Positions 16,816 to 25,753 of a DNA stretch of 64,000 bases are shown one piece after another; position 1 is the first letter of the stretch; each line of letters opens with the position of its first letter. The stretch comes from CAWCJL01 sp963795775 (GTDB lineage Bacteria > Acidobacteriota > Terriglobia > Terriglobales > Acidobacteriaceae), in contig CAWCJL010000005.1 of NCBI GenBank assembly GCA_963795775.1, positions 434,001 to 498,000 on the forward strand, in the 5' to 3' direction. The notes under the pieces are model-generated. The model was not told where the DNA came from, did no database searches, and was given only the letters and a program-made list of their open reading frames with translations. The translations under genes were made by a program, and so were the position numbers.

Positions 16816-18537
16816 ATGGCAGGTTCCAGCATACCGATGCCCGGAGGCTTGGACGGGGCGATCGATATTACCCGGCCCGAACGATTTGGCGGCACGGCTT
16901 TGGAGCGCGTGCACGATTGGGTCGTCACTGTCGATCACAAGAAGATCGGCATCATGTATATCGTCTTCGCGCTGCTGATGTTCCTAGTAGGCGGCATCGA
17001 AGCCATGACGATCCGCCTGCAGCTTGCCGTACCGGATAATTCGCTGGTCTCACCAGAGGTTTTCAACCGGCTGTTCACCATGCATGGCACGACGATGATC
17101 TTCTTCGTCGCCATGCCGATGCTCATCGGGTTCGGCAACTATCTTGTGCCATTGATGCTGGGCGTCCGCGATATGGCCTTTCCCCGGCTGAATGCCTTCA
17201 GTCTCTGGATGACCGTTTTCGGCGGCCTGCTTCTTTATTACAGCTTCATTGGCGGAACGGGATTGCAGGGCGCGGGCACCGCTCCGGACGTGGGTTGGTT
17301 TGCTTATGCGCCGCTCACCGAGCCGGCTTTCTCTCGTGGTCACAGTACGGATTACTGGGCGCTCGCGCTGATTGTGAGCGGCTTCGGCTCGATAGGTGGC
17401 GCGATTAACTTCATTGCGACCACCTTCTGCATGCGCTGCAAGGGAATGTCACTGTTCCGCATGCCGCTTCTAGTCTGGCTGTATCTGGTGGTGTCCGGAC
17501 TCATTCTGGTGGCCATCAGCCCCTTGACCGCGGCGCAGATCATGCTTTGTATCGATCGCTACCTGGGCGGCCACTTCTTCGATACGCAGGCGGGCGGCTC
17601 GGCCGTGGTGTGGATCCACTTCTTCTGGATCTTTGGCCACCCGGAGGTCTACATCCTGGTGCTGCCGGCATTCGCCTTCGCCAACGAGATCATTCCCGTG
17701 TTTTCGCGCAAGCCGATCTTCGGCTACCCAGCCATGGTGGCCGCCTCGGTGGGAATTGGATTTGTGAGCCTGGGCGTCTGGGCACACCACATGTTCACCG
17801 TCGGCATGAGCTCCATGTCGAACGCGTTCTTTACCATTTCGAGCATGCTGGTAGGCATACCGACCGGCATCAAGATCTTCAACTGGCTCGCGACCATGTG
17901 GGGCGGCAAAATCCGCTTCCGCGTCCCCATGCTCTTCTCTATTGCTTTTCTGTTCCAGTTCCTGATCGCGGGTCTAACCGGCATCATGCTGGCCGTAGCT
18001 CCTTTCGACTGGCAATTGCACAACTCTTATTTTGTGGTTGCACATTTCCACTACGTCATTGTGGGCGCGATTATCACCATGATCTTCGCCGCCTTCTACT
18101 ACTGGTATCCCAAGATGACGGGCCGCATGCTGGATGAGCGGCTAGGGAAATGGCACTTCTGGCTGCAGTTGATCGGCTTCCACCTGACCTTTGACTTCAT
18201 GCACTTTCCGGGCGTCCTGGGCATGCCGCGTCAGATCTACACCTATCCGGCTGACCGGGGCTGGGGTCCCTTGAACATGATCGTTACGATTGGCGCGGCC
18301 GTTCAGGGAATTGCGACGCTGGTGTTTGTGTATAACCTCATCGCTTCCTACTTCCAGGGCGAGCCGGCAGGACCGGACCCCTGGGACGCATGGACCCTTG
18401 AGTGGGCGACCACTTCGCCGCCTCCCGCCTATAACTTCGCCGAGGAACCCGTTGTTGCCAGCCGTCGTCCTCTGTGGGACCTGAAGCATCCAGAGGACCC
18501 GGATTCCGCCTTTGAAGGCATAGGACAGGGGAGATAA
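16816..18537 (+). CDS. coxA: Cytochrome c oxidase subunit I
   Basis: A 573-residue catalytic subunit with 12 or more membrane helices that reduces oxygen and pumps protons. It contains the helix-VI motif GHPEVYILVLPAFAF; the Glu of HPEV indicates an A1-type proton channel and the Tyr is the cross-linked residue. The haem a/a3 ligands lie in VWAHHMF and VVAHFHYVIVG. The ATG at 16816 with GGACGGA upstream is preferred over a GTG at 16804. It starts 19 bp after coxB and ends two bases before coxC. The C-terminal 40 residues are hydrophilic (TSPPPAYNFAEEP). Confidence 0.96.
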   Translation: MAGSSIPMPGGLDGAIDITRPERFGGTALERVHDWVVTVDHKKIGIMYIVFALLMFLVGGIEAMTIRLQLAVPDNSLVSPEVFNRLFTMHGTTMIFFVAMPMLIGFGNYLVPLMLGVRDMAFPRLNAFSLWMTVFGGLLLYYSFIGGTGLQGAGTAPDVGWFAYAPLTEPAFSRGHSTDYWALALIVSGFGSIGGAINFIATTFCMRCKGMSLFRMPLLVWLYLVVSGLILVAISPLTAAQIMLCIDRYLGGHFFDTQAGGSAVVWIHFFWIFGHPEVYILVLPAFAFANEIIPVFSRKPIFGYPAMVAASVGIGFVSLGVWAHHMFTVGMSSMSNAFFTISSMLVGIPTGIKIFNWLATMWGGKIRFRVPMLFSIAFLFQFLIAGLTGIMLAVAPFDWQLHNSYFVVAHFHYVIVGAIITMIFAAFYYWYPKMTGRMLDERLGKWHFWLQLIGFHLTFDFMHFPGVLGMPRQIYTYPADRGWGPLNMIVTIGAAVQGIATLVFVYNLIASYFQGEPAGPDPWDAWTLEWATTSPPPAYNFAEEPVVASRRPLWDLKHPEDPDSAFEGIGQGR

Positions 18538-18539
18538 GC

Positions 18540-19136
18540 ATGGGCACGATTCCCCTGGATTACGTCCACGGAGATCCCACTTCGCACCTGCCTTCGCGCG
18601 GATACGTGGGAATGCTTTCTCTGATCGTGGCAGAGAGTGCGATCTTTTCCATCTTCGTGGTCGCCTATATCTACTACATCGGCCGCAGTATTTCCGGGCC
18701 GCAGCCGAAGGACGTGCTTGAGCTGCCGGTCCTCAACACTATCTTTCTATTGTCGAGCAGCCTGACCATTTGGCTGTCGGAGCGGGCGCTGCGCAAACGC
18801 AACCTGCGCGTCTTCGGCGCGTGGTGGGGGCTCACCATCGTCCTCGGCTTCATCTTCCTGCTGGGCACGGCAAAGGAGTGGCACAAGCTCATCTACCATG
18901 ACGGGCTGACGGTGAGCACCAACGTCTTCGGCACTACCTTCTACTCGCTGGTCGGGCTCCATGCCACGCACGTCATCGTCGGCCTGATCATGCTGACGGT
19001 GGTGCTGATCTTCAACCTCACCGGACACCTGCGCACCGAGCACACAGAGCGGGTGGAGGTCCTGTCGTTGTACTGGCACTTCGTCGATGCGGTCTGGGTC
19101 GTGGTCTTCACCGTGGTGTACGTGGTCGGGAGATAG
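18540..19136 (+). CDS. coxC: Cytochrome c oxidase subunit III
   Basis: A 198-residue subunit with five predicted membrane helices, the short form that lacks the first two helices of mitochondrial subunit III. It has GYVGMLSLIVAESAIF, FYSLVGLHATHVIVGL and the C-terminal SLYWHFVDAVWVVVF, all typical of the family. GGGGAGA sits upstream of the ATG. Gene spacing of two bases from coxA and nine bases to the next gene indicates one operon. Confidence 0.94.
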   Translation: MGTIPLDYVHGDPTSHLPSRGYVGMLSLIVAESAIFSIFVVAYIYYIGRSISGPQPKDVLELPVLNTIFLLSSSLTIWLSERALRKRNLRVFGAWWGLTIVLGFIFLLGTAKEWHKLIYHDGLTVSTNVFGTTFYSLVGLHATHVIVGLIMLTVVLIFNLTGHLRTEHTERVEVLSLYWHFVDAVWVVVFTVVYVVGR

Positions 19137-19145
19137 GGACAGTTT

Positions 19146-20003
19146 ATGGACAACAATCCCCACGCGGAGATGCATCTGGAGTCGCATCGGATCCATCTAC
19201 CGAAAGGCACGGCATGGCCGCTCGGCCTGGCTTTTGGCGTCACCCTCATGTTCGCGGGGCTGGTGACCAACTACATCATCAGCGCGCTGGGTATTGTGTT
19301 GATCGTGGCGGGCATTATCGGTTGGTTTCTGCAGGTACTACCGCACGAACGGCATGAATTCTTCCAGCTCTCGACGGAGATCATTCCGATTGAAACCGAG
19401 CGGCCCGAGGTCGCTCGTGTGCAGGGCGGCGAGACACACCGCGCGAGCCTTCCGCTTGAGACCTATCCATTTCTCTCCGGCATCAAAGGTGGCTTTGCCG
19501 GCGGAACCGTGATGATCGTGCTGGCCGAGATTTACAGCGTGCTGAAATATCACAGCATCTGGTACGTGGTGAATCTTCTGGGCGGCGCGGGCGTGGCGAT
19601 GTGGACCAATCCCACGGACCAGCAGATTGCCTCTTTTCATCTCACCGCTTTTGTAATCGCAGTCGTCATACATACGGCAACGTCCTTTATCGTCGGCCTG
19701 CTGTATGGAGCGCTATTGCCCATCATGCCGAAGCACCCGATTCTCCTGGGCGGCATCATTGGACCCGCCTTGTGGACGGGTCTGCTGCATTCCATTCTCG
19801 GGCTGCTCAATCCCTACTTCGACGACCGCATCAACTGGTGGTGGTTTGCGGTGTCGCAGGTGGGCTTCGGCCTGGTTGCCGGATACGTGGTCGCGCATAC
19901 CGGGCGTTACAAGCGGCTGCAGAATGTGCCACTCTCCGTTCGCCTGGGTGTGGAGACACCCGGCCATATGCATGGGCACGGGCCACAGGGTGGGGGCGCA
20001 TGA
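19146..20003 (+). CDS. Oxidase-associated membrane protein with subunit-IV-like N-terminus
   Basis: A 285-residue integral membrane protein. Residues about 20-65 form a helical pair (WPLGLAFGVTLMFAGLV, then ALGIVLIVAGIIGWFL) resembling the small subunit IV/CtaF of haem-copper oxidases. After a 45-residue soluble stretch there are five or so further helices, including GGFAGGTVMIVLAEIYSVL and PILLGGIIGPALWTGLLH. The C-terminus is His/Gly-rich (HMHGHGPQGGG), possibly metal-binding. It sits between coxC and a cytochrome c gene and overlaps the latter by four bases, so it very probably belongs to the oxidase or its link to the bc complex. The second half I do not recognise. Confidence 0.75.
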   Translation: MDNNPHAEMHLESHRIHLPKGTAWPLGLAFGVTLMFAGLVTNYIISALGIVLIVAGIIGWFLQVLPHERHEFFQLSTEIIPIETERPEVARVQGGETHRASLPLETYPFLSGIKGGFAGGTVMIVLAEIYSVLKYHSIWYVVNLLGGAGVAMWTNPTDQQIASFHLTAFVIAVVIHTATSFIVGLLYGALLPIMPKHPILLGGIIGPALWTGLLHSILGLLNPYFDDRINWWWFAVSQVGFGLVAGYVVAHTGRYKRLQNVPLSVRLGVETPGHMHGHGPQGGGA

Positions 20004-20830
20004 AACGCTTGCTGCTGCATGGCGCGCTTGGCTGCGCGGCGATGCTCACCATGGCCGGCTGCAATCTGCCGGGCAAACCCCCCGCCGGGCCGGAAGTGCC
20101 GCGTCCGGACCAGGTGGTGGACTTCAACCAGCTCTATGCCCAGAACTGCGCGGGCTGCCACGGCACTGAGGGCAAAGATGGCCCGGCGAACAATCTGTCC
20201 GATCCGGAGTACCAGGCCCTGGTGGACGACGCGACGCTGCGGGATATCACCGCGAACGGTGTCCCCGGCTCGCTGATGCCGCCGTTCGTCGTCGGCGGCG
20301 GAGGCACACTTACCGAGCAGCAGATCGACGTACTGGTCAAGGGCATGCGCGACAAGTGGTACAAGGGCAACGTGTTTGCGGGGCAGAATCCGCCGCCCTA
20401 CAAAGCCGATGCTGCGGGCGACGCGACGCGCGGGAAGGCAGCCTATACCACCTACTGCGCACGGTGCCATGGCGCTACCGAAGGCAAGACCGGTAAGGCC
20501 GGCTCCGTGGTCAATGGATCGTTTCTGGCACTGATGACGGCACAATCGCTGCGCACTGCCACCATCGTCGGCCGCACCGACCTGGGCATGCCGGACTGGC
20601 GCAACGACGTTCCCGGCAAGCCGATGTCGCATGCCGAGGTGAACGATGTTGTCGCGTGGCTCGAAGCGCAGAAGCAGACGCGCCCCGGGCAGCCCTATCA
20701 GCAGGCGGAGCCGGGGCACCCGATGCCGCCGGGGAGCGTCCCCATGCAGCCGCAGGGAGTCGACACCCCGCGCTCGCAGGGCGTGCTTAAGAACAATGGC
20801 AAGGTGAAATCGATGGGAGGGAAGCCATGA
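20000..20830 (+). CDS. Dihaem cytochrome c lipoprotein
   Basis: A 276-residue exported protein with signal peptide ending in MAGC, a likely lipobox, and two cytochrome c domains. The haem motifs are CAGCH (about residue 51) and CARCH (about residue 153); the likely axial Met residues are in SLMPPF and LGMPDW. The start overlaps the preceding stop as ATGA, and its own stop overlaps the Rieske start the same way. No cytochrome c1 gene is present, so this membrane-tethered dihaem protein may carry electrons between the bc complex and the caa3 oxidase. Confidence 0.9.
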   Translation: MKRLLLHGALGCAAMLTMAGCNLPGKPPAGPEVPRPDQVVDFNQLYAQNCAGCHGTEGKDGPANNLSDPEYQALVDDATLRDITANGVPGSLMPPFVVGGGGTLTEQQIDVLVKGMRDKWYKGNVFAGQNPPPYKADAAGDATRGKAAYTTYCARCHGATEGKTGKAGSVVNGSFLALMTAQSLRTATIVGRTDLGMPDWRNDVPGKPMSHAEVNDVVAWLEAQKQTRPGQPYQQAEPGHPMPPGSVPMQPQGVDTPRSQGVLKNNGKVKSMGGKP

Positions 20831-21456
20831 CGGAGAAACAAGGTTGGACGCCGGAGCACGAGGGTACGGTCCGGGAACATGCGGAGCGCACGTCATCCGA
20901 CGGACCGGCTGGGGTCTCCCGCCGCACGTTCCTTTTCAAAGTCAGCATCGCGGTGAACGCGCTGGTGGCCGCTGCCATCGCCACCCCGGTGGTGCGCTAC
21001 CTGTTGGGCCCGGTACGTCGCGATAGCAGTTACAGAAGCTGGATATCGCTGGGGAAAGTGAGCGACTTCGCCCTGGGCAGTACGCAGCTCGCGACCTTTC
21101 GCAATCCCTACACCCACCAATGGGACGGCGAGACGGCGAATGTGGCGTGCTATGTCCGCCGCGTGGGCGAGCGCTCCTTCAAGGTATTCGCCGTGAACTG
21201 CGCCCACCTCAATTGCCCGGTTCGGTGGTTTCCGCAGTCGGAACTTTTTATGTGTCCCTGTCATGGCGGCATCTACTATGCGGACGGCTCGCGTGCTGCG
21301 GGCCCCCCGGAGCGCGGGCTCTTCGAATATCCGAATCGCATTGACGGCGACACCCTGATGATCAGCGCAGGGCAGATGCCGACGTTGTCCAATCAGGCCA
21401 AGCTCGTCAAAGGAATCAAGCCATGCCCTGGTACAAACACGTCTACGATTGGGTAG
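20827..21456 (+). CDS. Rieske [2Fe-2S] subunit of a cytochrome bc complex
   Basis: A 209-residue protein with a twin-arginine signal/anchor (SRRTFLFKVSIAVNALVAAA). The Rieske domain has both cluster-binding motifs, CAHLNCP and CPCHGG, each with one Cys and one His ligand, plus the Cys pair that forms the stabilising disulfide. It takes electrons from quinol in the bc complex and hands them to haem c. It is coupled to the preceding cytochrome c gene (ATGA overlap) and its last 34 bases overlap the cytochrome b gene, an unusually long overlap. Confidence 0.95.
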   Translation: MTEKQGWTPEHEGTVREHAERTSSDGPAGVSRRTFLFKVSIAVNALVAAAIATPVVRYLLGPVRRDSSYRSWISLGKVSDFALGSTQLATFRNPYTHQWDGETANVACYVRRVGERSFKVFAVNCAHLNCPVRWFPQSELFMCPCHGGIYYADGSRAAGPPERGLFEYPNRIDGDTLMISAGQMPTLSNQAKLVKGIKPCPGTNTSTIG

Positions 21457-22934
21457 AACGCCGCGTCCAGCTCGAAGGGTTTGTCAAAGAAGCGGCCGAA
21501 CACCCGGTCCCGCGCAAAACGGCGAGCTGGTGGTATGTCTTCGGCAGCGCCGCATTCGTGCTGCTCATGCTGCAGATCGTAACCGGTGTTCTGCTGGCGC
21601 TCATCTACGTGCCCTCGGCGGGCGAGGCCTGGAACAGCCTGCAGGTGCTCAATCACCAGTTGCCGCTGGGCTGGTTTCTGCGCGGAATGCATGGGTGGGG
21701 ATCGAATTTCATGGTCGCCATCGTGCTCATTCACATGACCCAGGTGTTCCTCTTCGGAGCCTACAAATTCCCCCGCGAGCTCACCTGGCTGATCGGTGTC
21801 TTTCTGCTGCTGATGACGCTGGGCATGGCGTTTACCGGGCAGGTGCTTCGCTTTGACCAGGACGCCTATTGGGGGTTGGGCATCGGCGCCTCCATCATGG
21901 GACGGGTCCCGCTCATCGGGGGGCAGCTCGTTCATTTCATGTTGGGCGGCCCCATGATTGCGGGCGCCACGCTGTCCCGCTTCTTCGCGCTCCACGTATT
22001 TGTGCTACCCGCCCTGCTGCTTGCGTTTGCCGGGTTGCACACCTGGCTGGTGCTCACGCTGGGCATCAACGAGTGGCCGGCACCGGGGCGAATCGTCAAA
22101 CGCGATACATATATCCAGGAATATAACGAGCTGGCGCACAAGGACGGCATCCCGTTCGTTCCCGGCGCCGTTTGGAAGGACGCCTTCTTCGCCGCCGCTA
22201 TCGTGCTGGCCGTGGCCATCTGTGCGGCGCTGTTCGGACCCAAGGGGCCGACCGGTACACCGGATCCGACCATCATCCAGACGGTGCCCAAGCCGGACTT
22301 CTTCTTCCTGTGGATCTATTCTGCGCTGGCGTTTCTGCCGCCCAGCATCGAGACACCGGTCATGCTGATTGCACCCATCATTGGCATCGCTGTGCTCATT
22401 GCGCTGCCGTTTGTCGCGGGTGTGGGCGAAAAGAGCTGGCATCGCCGTCCGGTGGCGGTGCTGGTTGTGATCATTCTCGCGGTGGGCTGGGGCACCCTTA
22501 CGCACCTTGGCGAGTACACGCCGTGGAGTCCCAAGATGGACGCCTGGAGTGGGGATGCAGTCCCGGTGTATTTCGTGCGCGGCACGACCCCGCTCGAGCG
22601 GCAAGGTGCGCTGGTGTTTCAATCCAAGCAATGCCGCAACTGCCACGCGCTGGGTGGGGTGGGCGGCCAGCGCGGTCCGGCGCTCGACCGCGTGGCCGAT
22701 CATCTTACGGAAGACCAGCTCATCCGCCAGGTCATCCAGGGCGGCGGCAATATGCCGGCCTACGGCGCCTACCTTTCGCCGCCACAGGTCACAGCGCTGG
22801 TGTCTTTTCTGGAAACGCTACACCCGCCGGATGAGCGGCCCTCGCGCGATGCTTCGCGCCACCTCGCCGAAACCGACAAGCCCGCTCCGGGCGAAGTGCT
22901 GGAGCAACCGCTCAAGGACGCGAACCACGAGTGA
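21423..22934 (+). CDS. Cytochrome b fused to a C-terminal cytochrome c domain
   Basis: A 503-residue quinol-oxidising subunit. Residues about 1-230 match the b/b6 core, with haem ligands in RGMHGWGSNFMVAIVLIHM and in FALHVFVLPALL...GLHTWL. Residues 240-375 resemble subunit IV, with helices around FFFLWIYSALAFLPPSIETP. From about residue 395 a single cytochrome c domain is fused, with haem motif CRNCHALGG and Met in GGGNMPAYG. The fused haem could replace cytochrome c1. The start has AAAGGAATC upstream. Confidence 0.93.
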   Translation: MPWYKHVYDWVERRVQLEGFVKEAAEHPVPRKTASWWYVFGSAAFVLLMLQIVTGVLLALIYVPSAGEAWNSLQVLNHQLPLGWFLRGMHGWGSNFMVAIVLIHMTQVFLFGAYKFPRELTWLIGVFLLLMTLGMAFTGQVLRFDQDAYWGLGIGASIMGRVPLIGGQLVHFMLGGPMIAGATLSRFFALHVFVLPALLLAFAGLHTWLVLTLGINEWPAPGRIVKRDTYIQEYNELAHKDGIPFVPGAVWKDAFFAAAIVLAVAICAALFGPKGPTGTPDPTIIQTVPKPDFFFLWIYSALAFLPPSIETPVMLIAPIIGIAVLIALPFVAGVGEKSWHRRPVAVLVVIILAVGWGTLTHLGEYTPWSPKMDAWSGDAVPVYFVRGTTPLERQGALVFQSKQCRNCHALGGVGGQRGPALDRVADHLTEDQLIRQVIQGGGNMPAYGAYLSPPQVTALVSFLETLHPPDERPSRDASRHLAETDKPAPGEVLEQPLKDANHE

Positions 22935-23794
22935 CTCCTGCCCTCGCCGATATTCTGGCCCACGGGTGGTCTTTACCGCCGTTTGCGACCGCTGCTTTGC
23001 TGATCTCCGCCTTGCTCTACGTACGCGGATGGCGGCGGGCGCGTCTGACCCGCCCGCGTGAGCTTCCGACCTGGCGCGCGGCGTGCTTCCTGGGCGGGCT
23101 CGCCTGGCTGTGGATCGCCATCGCTTCGCCTATTGACGCGCTCGATGACCTGCTGTTGTCAGCACATATGACACAGCACCTCATACTGATGTCCGTCGCG
23201 CCTCCGCTGATCATCCTGGGCGCGCCCGTCGTCCCGCTGCTGCGCGGCTTACCGCGCTGGAGCATCCGCGGTTTCTTCGGCCCCATCTTCGCGTCGCGCA
23301 TCATGCATGCCGTGCGCAGATTTCTCCGCCATCCGGCCGTCGGCTGGCTGGGCATGAACGTCTCCTATCTTGCCTGGCATGTTCCCGCCGCCTACGAGCT
23401 CACACTCCACTCCGAGTGGGTGCACGATTGCGAGCACGCCTGCTTCTTTTTCACCTCCATCCTTTTCTGGTCGAGAGTCATCGAGCCCTGGCCCGGTCGC
23501 GCGCTGTGGTCTCGCTGGGCCATGGTGCCGTATCTCATCACCGCGGATATCGTGAATACGGCACTTTCGGCATCCTTCGCGTTCTCGGGCCACGTCTGGT
23601 ACTCCACCTATGCGAGTGCGCCGCGTGTTTGTCGCTTATCTCCAATCGGCGACCAGGTCACCGCCGGTCTGCTGATGTGGGTGCTTGGCTCGCTCATCTT
23701 CTGGATTCCCGCCATCGGCATTCCCTTCAACCTGCTATCGCGCGGAGAAAGTGCAAGCGTTCCCAGAACGCGGCTTCACGCTGCTGCCCGCTGA
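22931..23794 (+). CDS. ctaG: Cytochrome c oxidase assembly factor, CtaG (caa3) family
   Basis: A 287-residue protein with about seven membrane helices. Family features include AHMTQHLILMSVAPPLIILGAP with conserved His residues, YLAWHVPAAYELTLHSE, HDCEHACFFFTSILFW and DQVTAGLLMWV. CtaG of the caa3 type is needed to mature the copper centres of the oxidase. Translation starts at a GTG that overlaps the cytochrome b-c stop (GTGA), so it is the last gene of the respiratory operon. It matches the usual pairing of this family with caa3 oxidases. Confidence 0.92.
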   Translation: MTPALADILAHGWSLPPFATAALLISALLYVRGWRRARLTRPRELPTWRAACFLGGLAWLWIAIASPIDALDDLLLSAHMTQHLILMSVAPPLIILGAPVVPLLRGLPRWSIRGFFGPIFASRIMHAVRRFLRHPAVGWLGMNVSYLAWHVPAAYELTLHSEWVHDCEHACFFFTSILFWSRVIEPWPGRALWSRWAMVPYLITADIVNTALSASFAFSGHVWYSTYASAPRVCRLSPIGDQVTAGLLMWVLGSLIFWIPAIGIPFNLLSRGESASVPRTRLHAAAR

Positions 23795-23821
23795 TCGCTG
23801 ACGAAGTGCCGGGCGCGCAGC

Positions 23822-23851
23822 TTGGTCATCCTCCCCGGCGGGATGTATAGT
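23822..23851 (+). promoter_or_regulatory. Candidate sigma-70 promoter for hutH
   Basis: TTGGTC at 23822-23827 and TATAGT at 23846-23851 are separated by 18 bases, a reasonable -35/-10 pair. It lies 17 bp upstream of the hutH ATG, so the 5' leader would be only about 10 bases. Confidence 0.45.
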
Positions 23852-23867
23852 AAGCGGTTTGCCCGCT

Positions 23868-25421
23868 ATGACCGAATCCCGCAGCACCAACGCATCGCAG
23901 ACCCTTGCACTATCCGGCCAGCCTCTCACGCTCGAGGAGATTGAAGCCGTCGCCGACAGCCGGCTCGCCGTTGCCGTCGCCCCAGATGCCTACGCACCGA
24001 TGAGGGCCTCCCGTCGCGTGGTGGACGAAGTGGCCGCCGGCCATGAAGCCGCCTACGGCATCAACACCGGCTTCGGCAAGCTCTCCGATGTGCGCGTAGG
24101 CCCACAGGAAGTGGAAGCACTCCAGCGCAATCTGGTGCGCAGTCACTGCTGCGGCGTGGGTGAGCCGCTGGAAGAGAGGGAAGTGCGGGCCATGCTGCTG
24201 CTGCGGGCCAATGTGCTGGCCAAAGGATGCAGCGGCGTGCGGCCGGAGCTGGTGGAGTTCCTCGTCTCTCTGCTCCAGGCGCAGCTTCATCCAGTGGTGC
24301 CGGCACGCGGTTCGGTGGGCGCGAGCGGCGACCTGGCGCCCCTGGCGCACCTGGCCATTTGTGTGCTGGGCGAAGGCGACGTGAACTACGGCGGTTCGCG
24401 CATGAGCGCGAGCGCGGCACTGGCCGATGCTCATATGCAACCGATGCAGTTACAAGCGAAGGAAGGCCTTGCGCTTCTGAACGGAACCCAGGCCATGTGC
24501 GCTGTCGGCGGGCTGGCGCTGCGGCGCGCCATTCGCGTTGCCCATCTGGCCGACCTTGCCGGAGCCATGTCGCTCGAAGCGCTACGCGGAACGCCCACTG
24601 CCTTCGATGCCCGCATCCACCAGGCGCGTCCGCATCCGGGCCAGCTTGCTGCTGCCGCACACCTGCGAGAGCTGACAGAGAACAGCGAGATCCGCGAGTC
24701 GCATCGCATCGGCGATCCGCGCGTGCAGGATGCCTATTGTTTGCGCTGCATGCCTCAAGTGCACGGGGCGGTGCGCACCGCTCTGGCGCACGCCTCCAGC
24801 GTGCTGGAAATCGAGACGGGCTCGGCAACGGATAATCCGCTGATCTTCCCCGATGGCAGCAGCGATCTGCAACAGCAGCTGCTCTCTGGCGGGAACTTCC
24901 ACGGCGCGCCGCTGGGCCTGGTGCTGGACTACGCCGGTATCGCTATGACCGACCTGATGAGCATCGGCGAGCGACGCATTGACCGCCTGATCAATCCCGA
25001 TATTAACGAGGGGCTGCCCGCGTTTCTTTCCGATCGTCCCGGTCTTTCGTCCGGCTACATGATTGCGCATGTCACAGCGGCAGCGCTGCTCAATGAGGGC
25101 AAGGTGCTCTCGCATCCAGCCAGCGTGGATTCCGTGCCTACCTCGGGCGGCAAGGAAGATCACGTCTCCATGGGGATGACCGCGGCTCTCAAGTTCAAGC
25201 GCATCGTGGAGAACGCGGAACTGTCGCTTGCCATCGAACTGATGACGGCCGCCCAGGGACTCGACTATCGCCATCCCATGCGCGCGGCCACCGCGGTAGA
25301 GGCCGCGCACGCGCTGGTGCGGAGCTTCGTACCCCGGCTTACCGAAGACCGTCCGCTCTCGCCCGATATCGAGCGGCTTGCGCAAGCCATCCGCAGCGGG
25401 GCGTTCGACGCCTGGCGCTAG
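23868..25421 (+). CDS. hutH: Histidine ammonia-lyase
   Basis: This enzyme deaminates L-histidine to urocanate, the first step of histidine breakdown. The 517-residue protein has YGINTGFGKLSDVRV (catalytic Tyr) and the MIO-forming Ala-Ser-Gly in GSVGASGDLAPLAH. It also has KEGLALLNGTQAM, ETGSATDNPLIF and the C-terminal RHPMRAATAVEAAHALVR. All are normal for the family. The other hut genes are not adjacent, so the pathway must be encoded elsewhere or the enzyme acts alone. The ATG at 23868 was chosen over a TTG at 23859; neither has a clear Shine-Dalgarno, in keeping with a very short leader. Confidence 0.95.
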   Translation: MTESRSTNASQTLALSGQPLTLEEIEAVADSRLAVAVAPDAYAPMRASRRVVDEVAAGHEAAYGINTGFGKLSDVRVGPQEVEALQRNLVRSHCCGVGEPLEEREVRAMLLLRANVLAKGCSGVRPELVEFLVSLLQAQLHPVVPARGSVGASGDLAPLAHLAICVLGEGDVNYGGSRMSASAALADAHMQPMQLQAKEGLALLNGTQAMCAVGGLALRRAIRVAHLADLAGAMSLEALRGTPTAFDARIHQARPHPGQLAAAAHLRELTENSEIRESHRIGDPRVQDAYCLRCMPQVHGAVRTALAHASSVLEIETGSATDNPLIFPDGSSDLQQQLLSGGNFHGAPLGLVLDYAGIAMTDLMSIGERRIDRLINPDINEGLPAFLSDRPGLSSGYMIAHVTAAALLNEGKVLSHPASVDSVPTSGGKEDHVSMGMTAALKFKRIVENAELSLAIELMTAAQGLDYRHPMRAATAVEAAHALVRSFVPRLTEDRPLSPDIERLAQAIRSGAFDAWR

Positions 25422-25433
25422 GATCGCAGGAAC

Positions 25434-25703
25434 TCAGGGTCTAAGCGCGCGTGGGCAGGTGCCGAATTGCGTGATGAGCGCATCAATCTCCGCCAGTTTC
25501 GCAGGATCCTTCGTGCGCCAGGTCTCCTCGACGGTAGCGTTTGGCTCACCGCTCTGCCCGCCTTGTTCCCTGTAGACAAAGCTCAAGACCCGGTCCGCCG
25601 GCTCGTCGCGCCAGGTGTTGCCTTCGCCTTCCACGCGGGTTGAGCCAGTCTCCCATCCGCGCGGCGTCAGGTGCCATTCCGTCCATTCTTTTCTTAGGGG
25701 CAT
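25434..25703 (-). CDS. Small conserved-looking protein of unknown function
   Basis: An 89-residue soluble protein with no signal peptide, cysteine motif or recognised domain. It is rich in Trp and charged residues (KEWTEWHLTPRGWETGS, then VEETWRTKDPAKLAEIDALIT). Codon use and third-position GC are like the neighbours, which supports coding. It is convergent with hutH, 12 bp away, and about 50 bp downstream of the DUF1059 gene on the same strand. No strong ribosome-binding site is visible. Confidence 0.65.
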   Translation of the reverse strand: MPLRKEWTEWHLTPRGWETGSTRVEGEGNTWRDEPADRVLSFVYREQGGQSGEPNATVEETWRTKDPAKLAEIDALITQFGTCPRALRP

Positions 25704-25753
25704 AGCCGATTCGATGCTACCGCGACGGCTGTGTTCGGTTTGTCTGGAGTTGG

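Noticed and set aside
21423..21456. Frameshift between Rieske and cytochrome b
   Set aside because: Both proteins are complete with all motifs; the 34-bp overlap has a Shine-Dalgarno for the second gene and is better explained as translational coupling.
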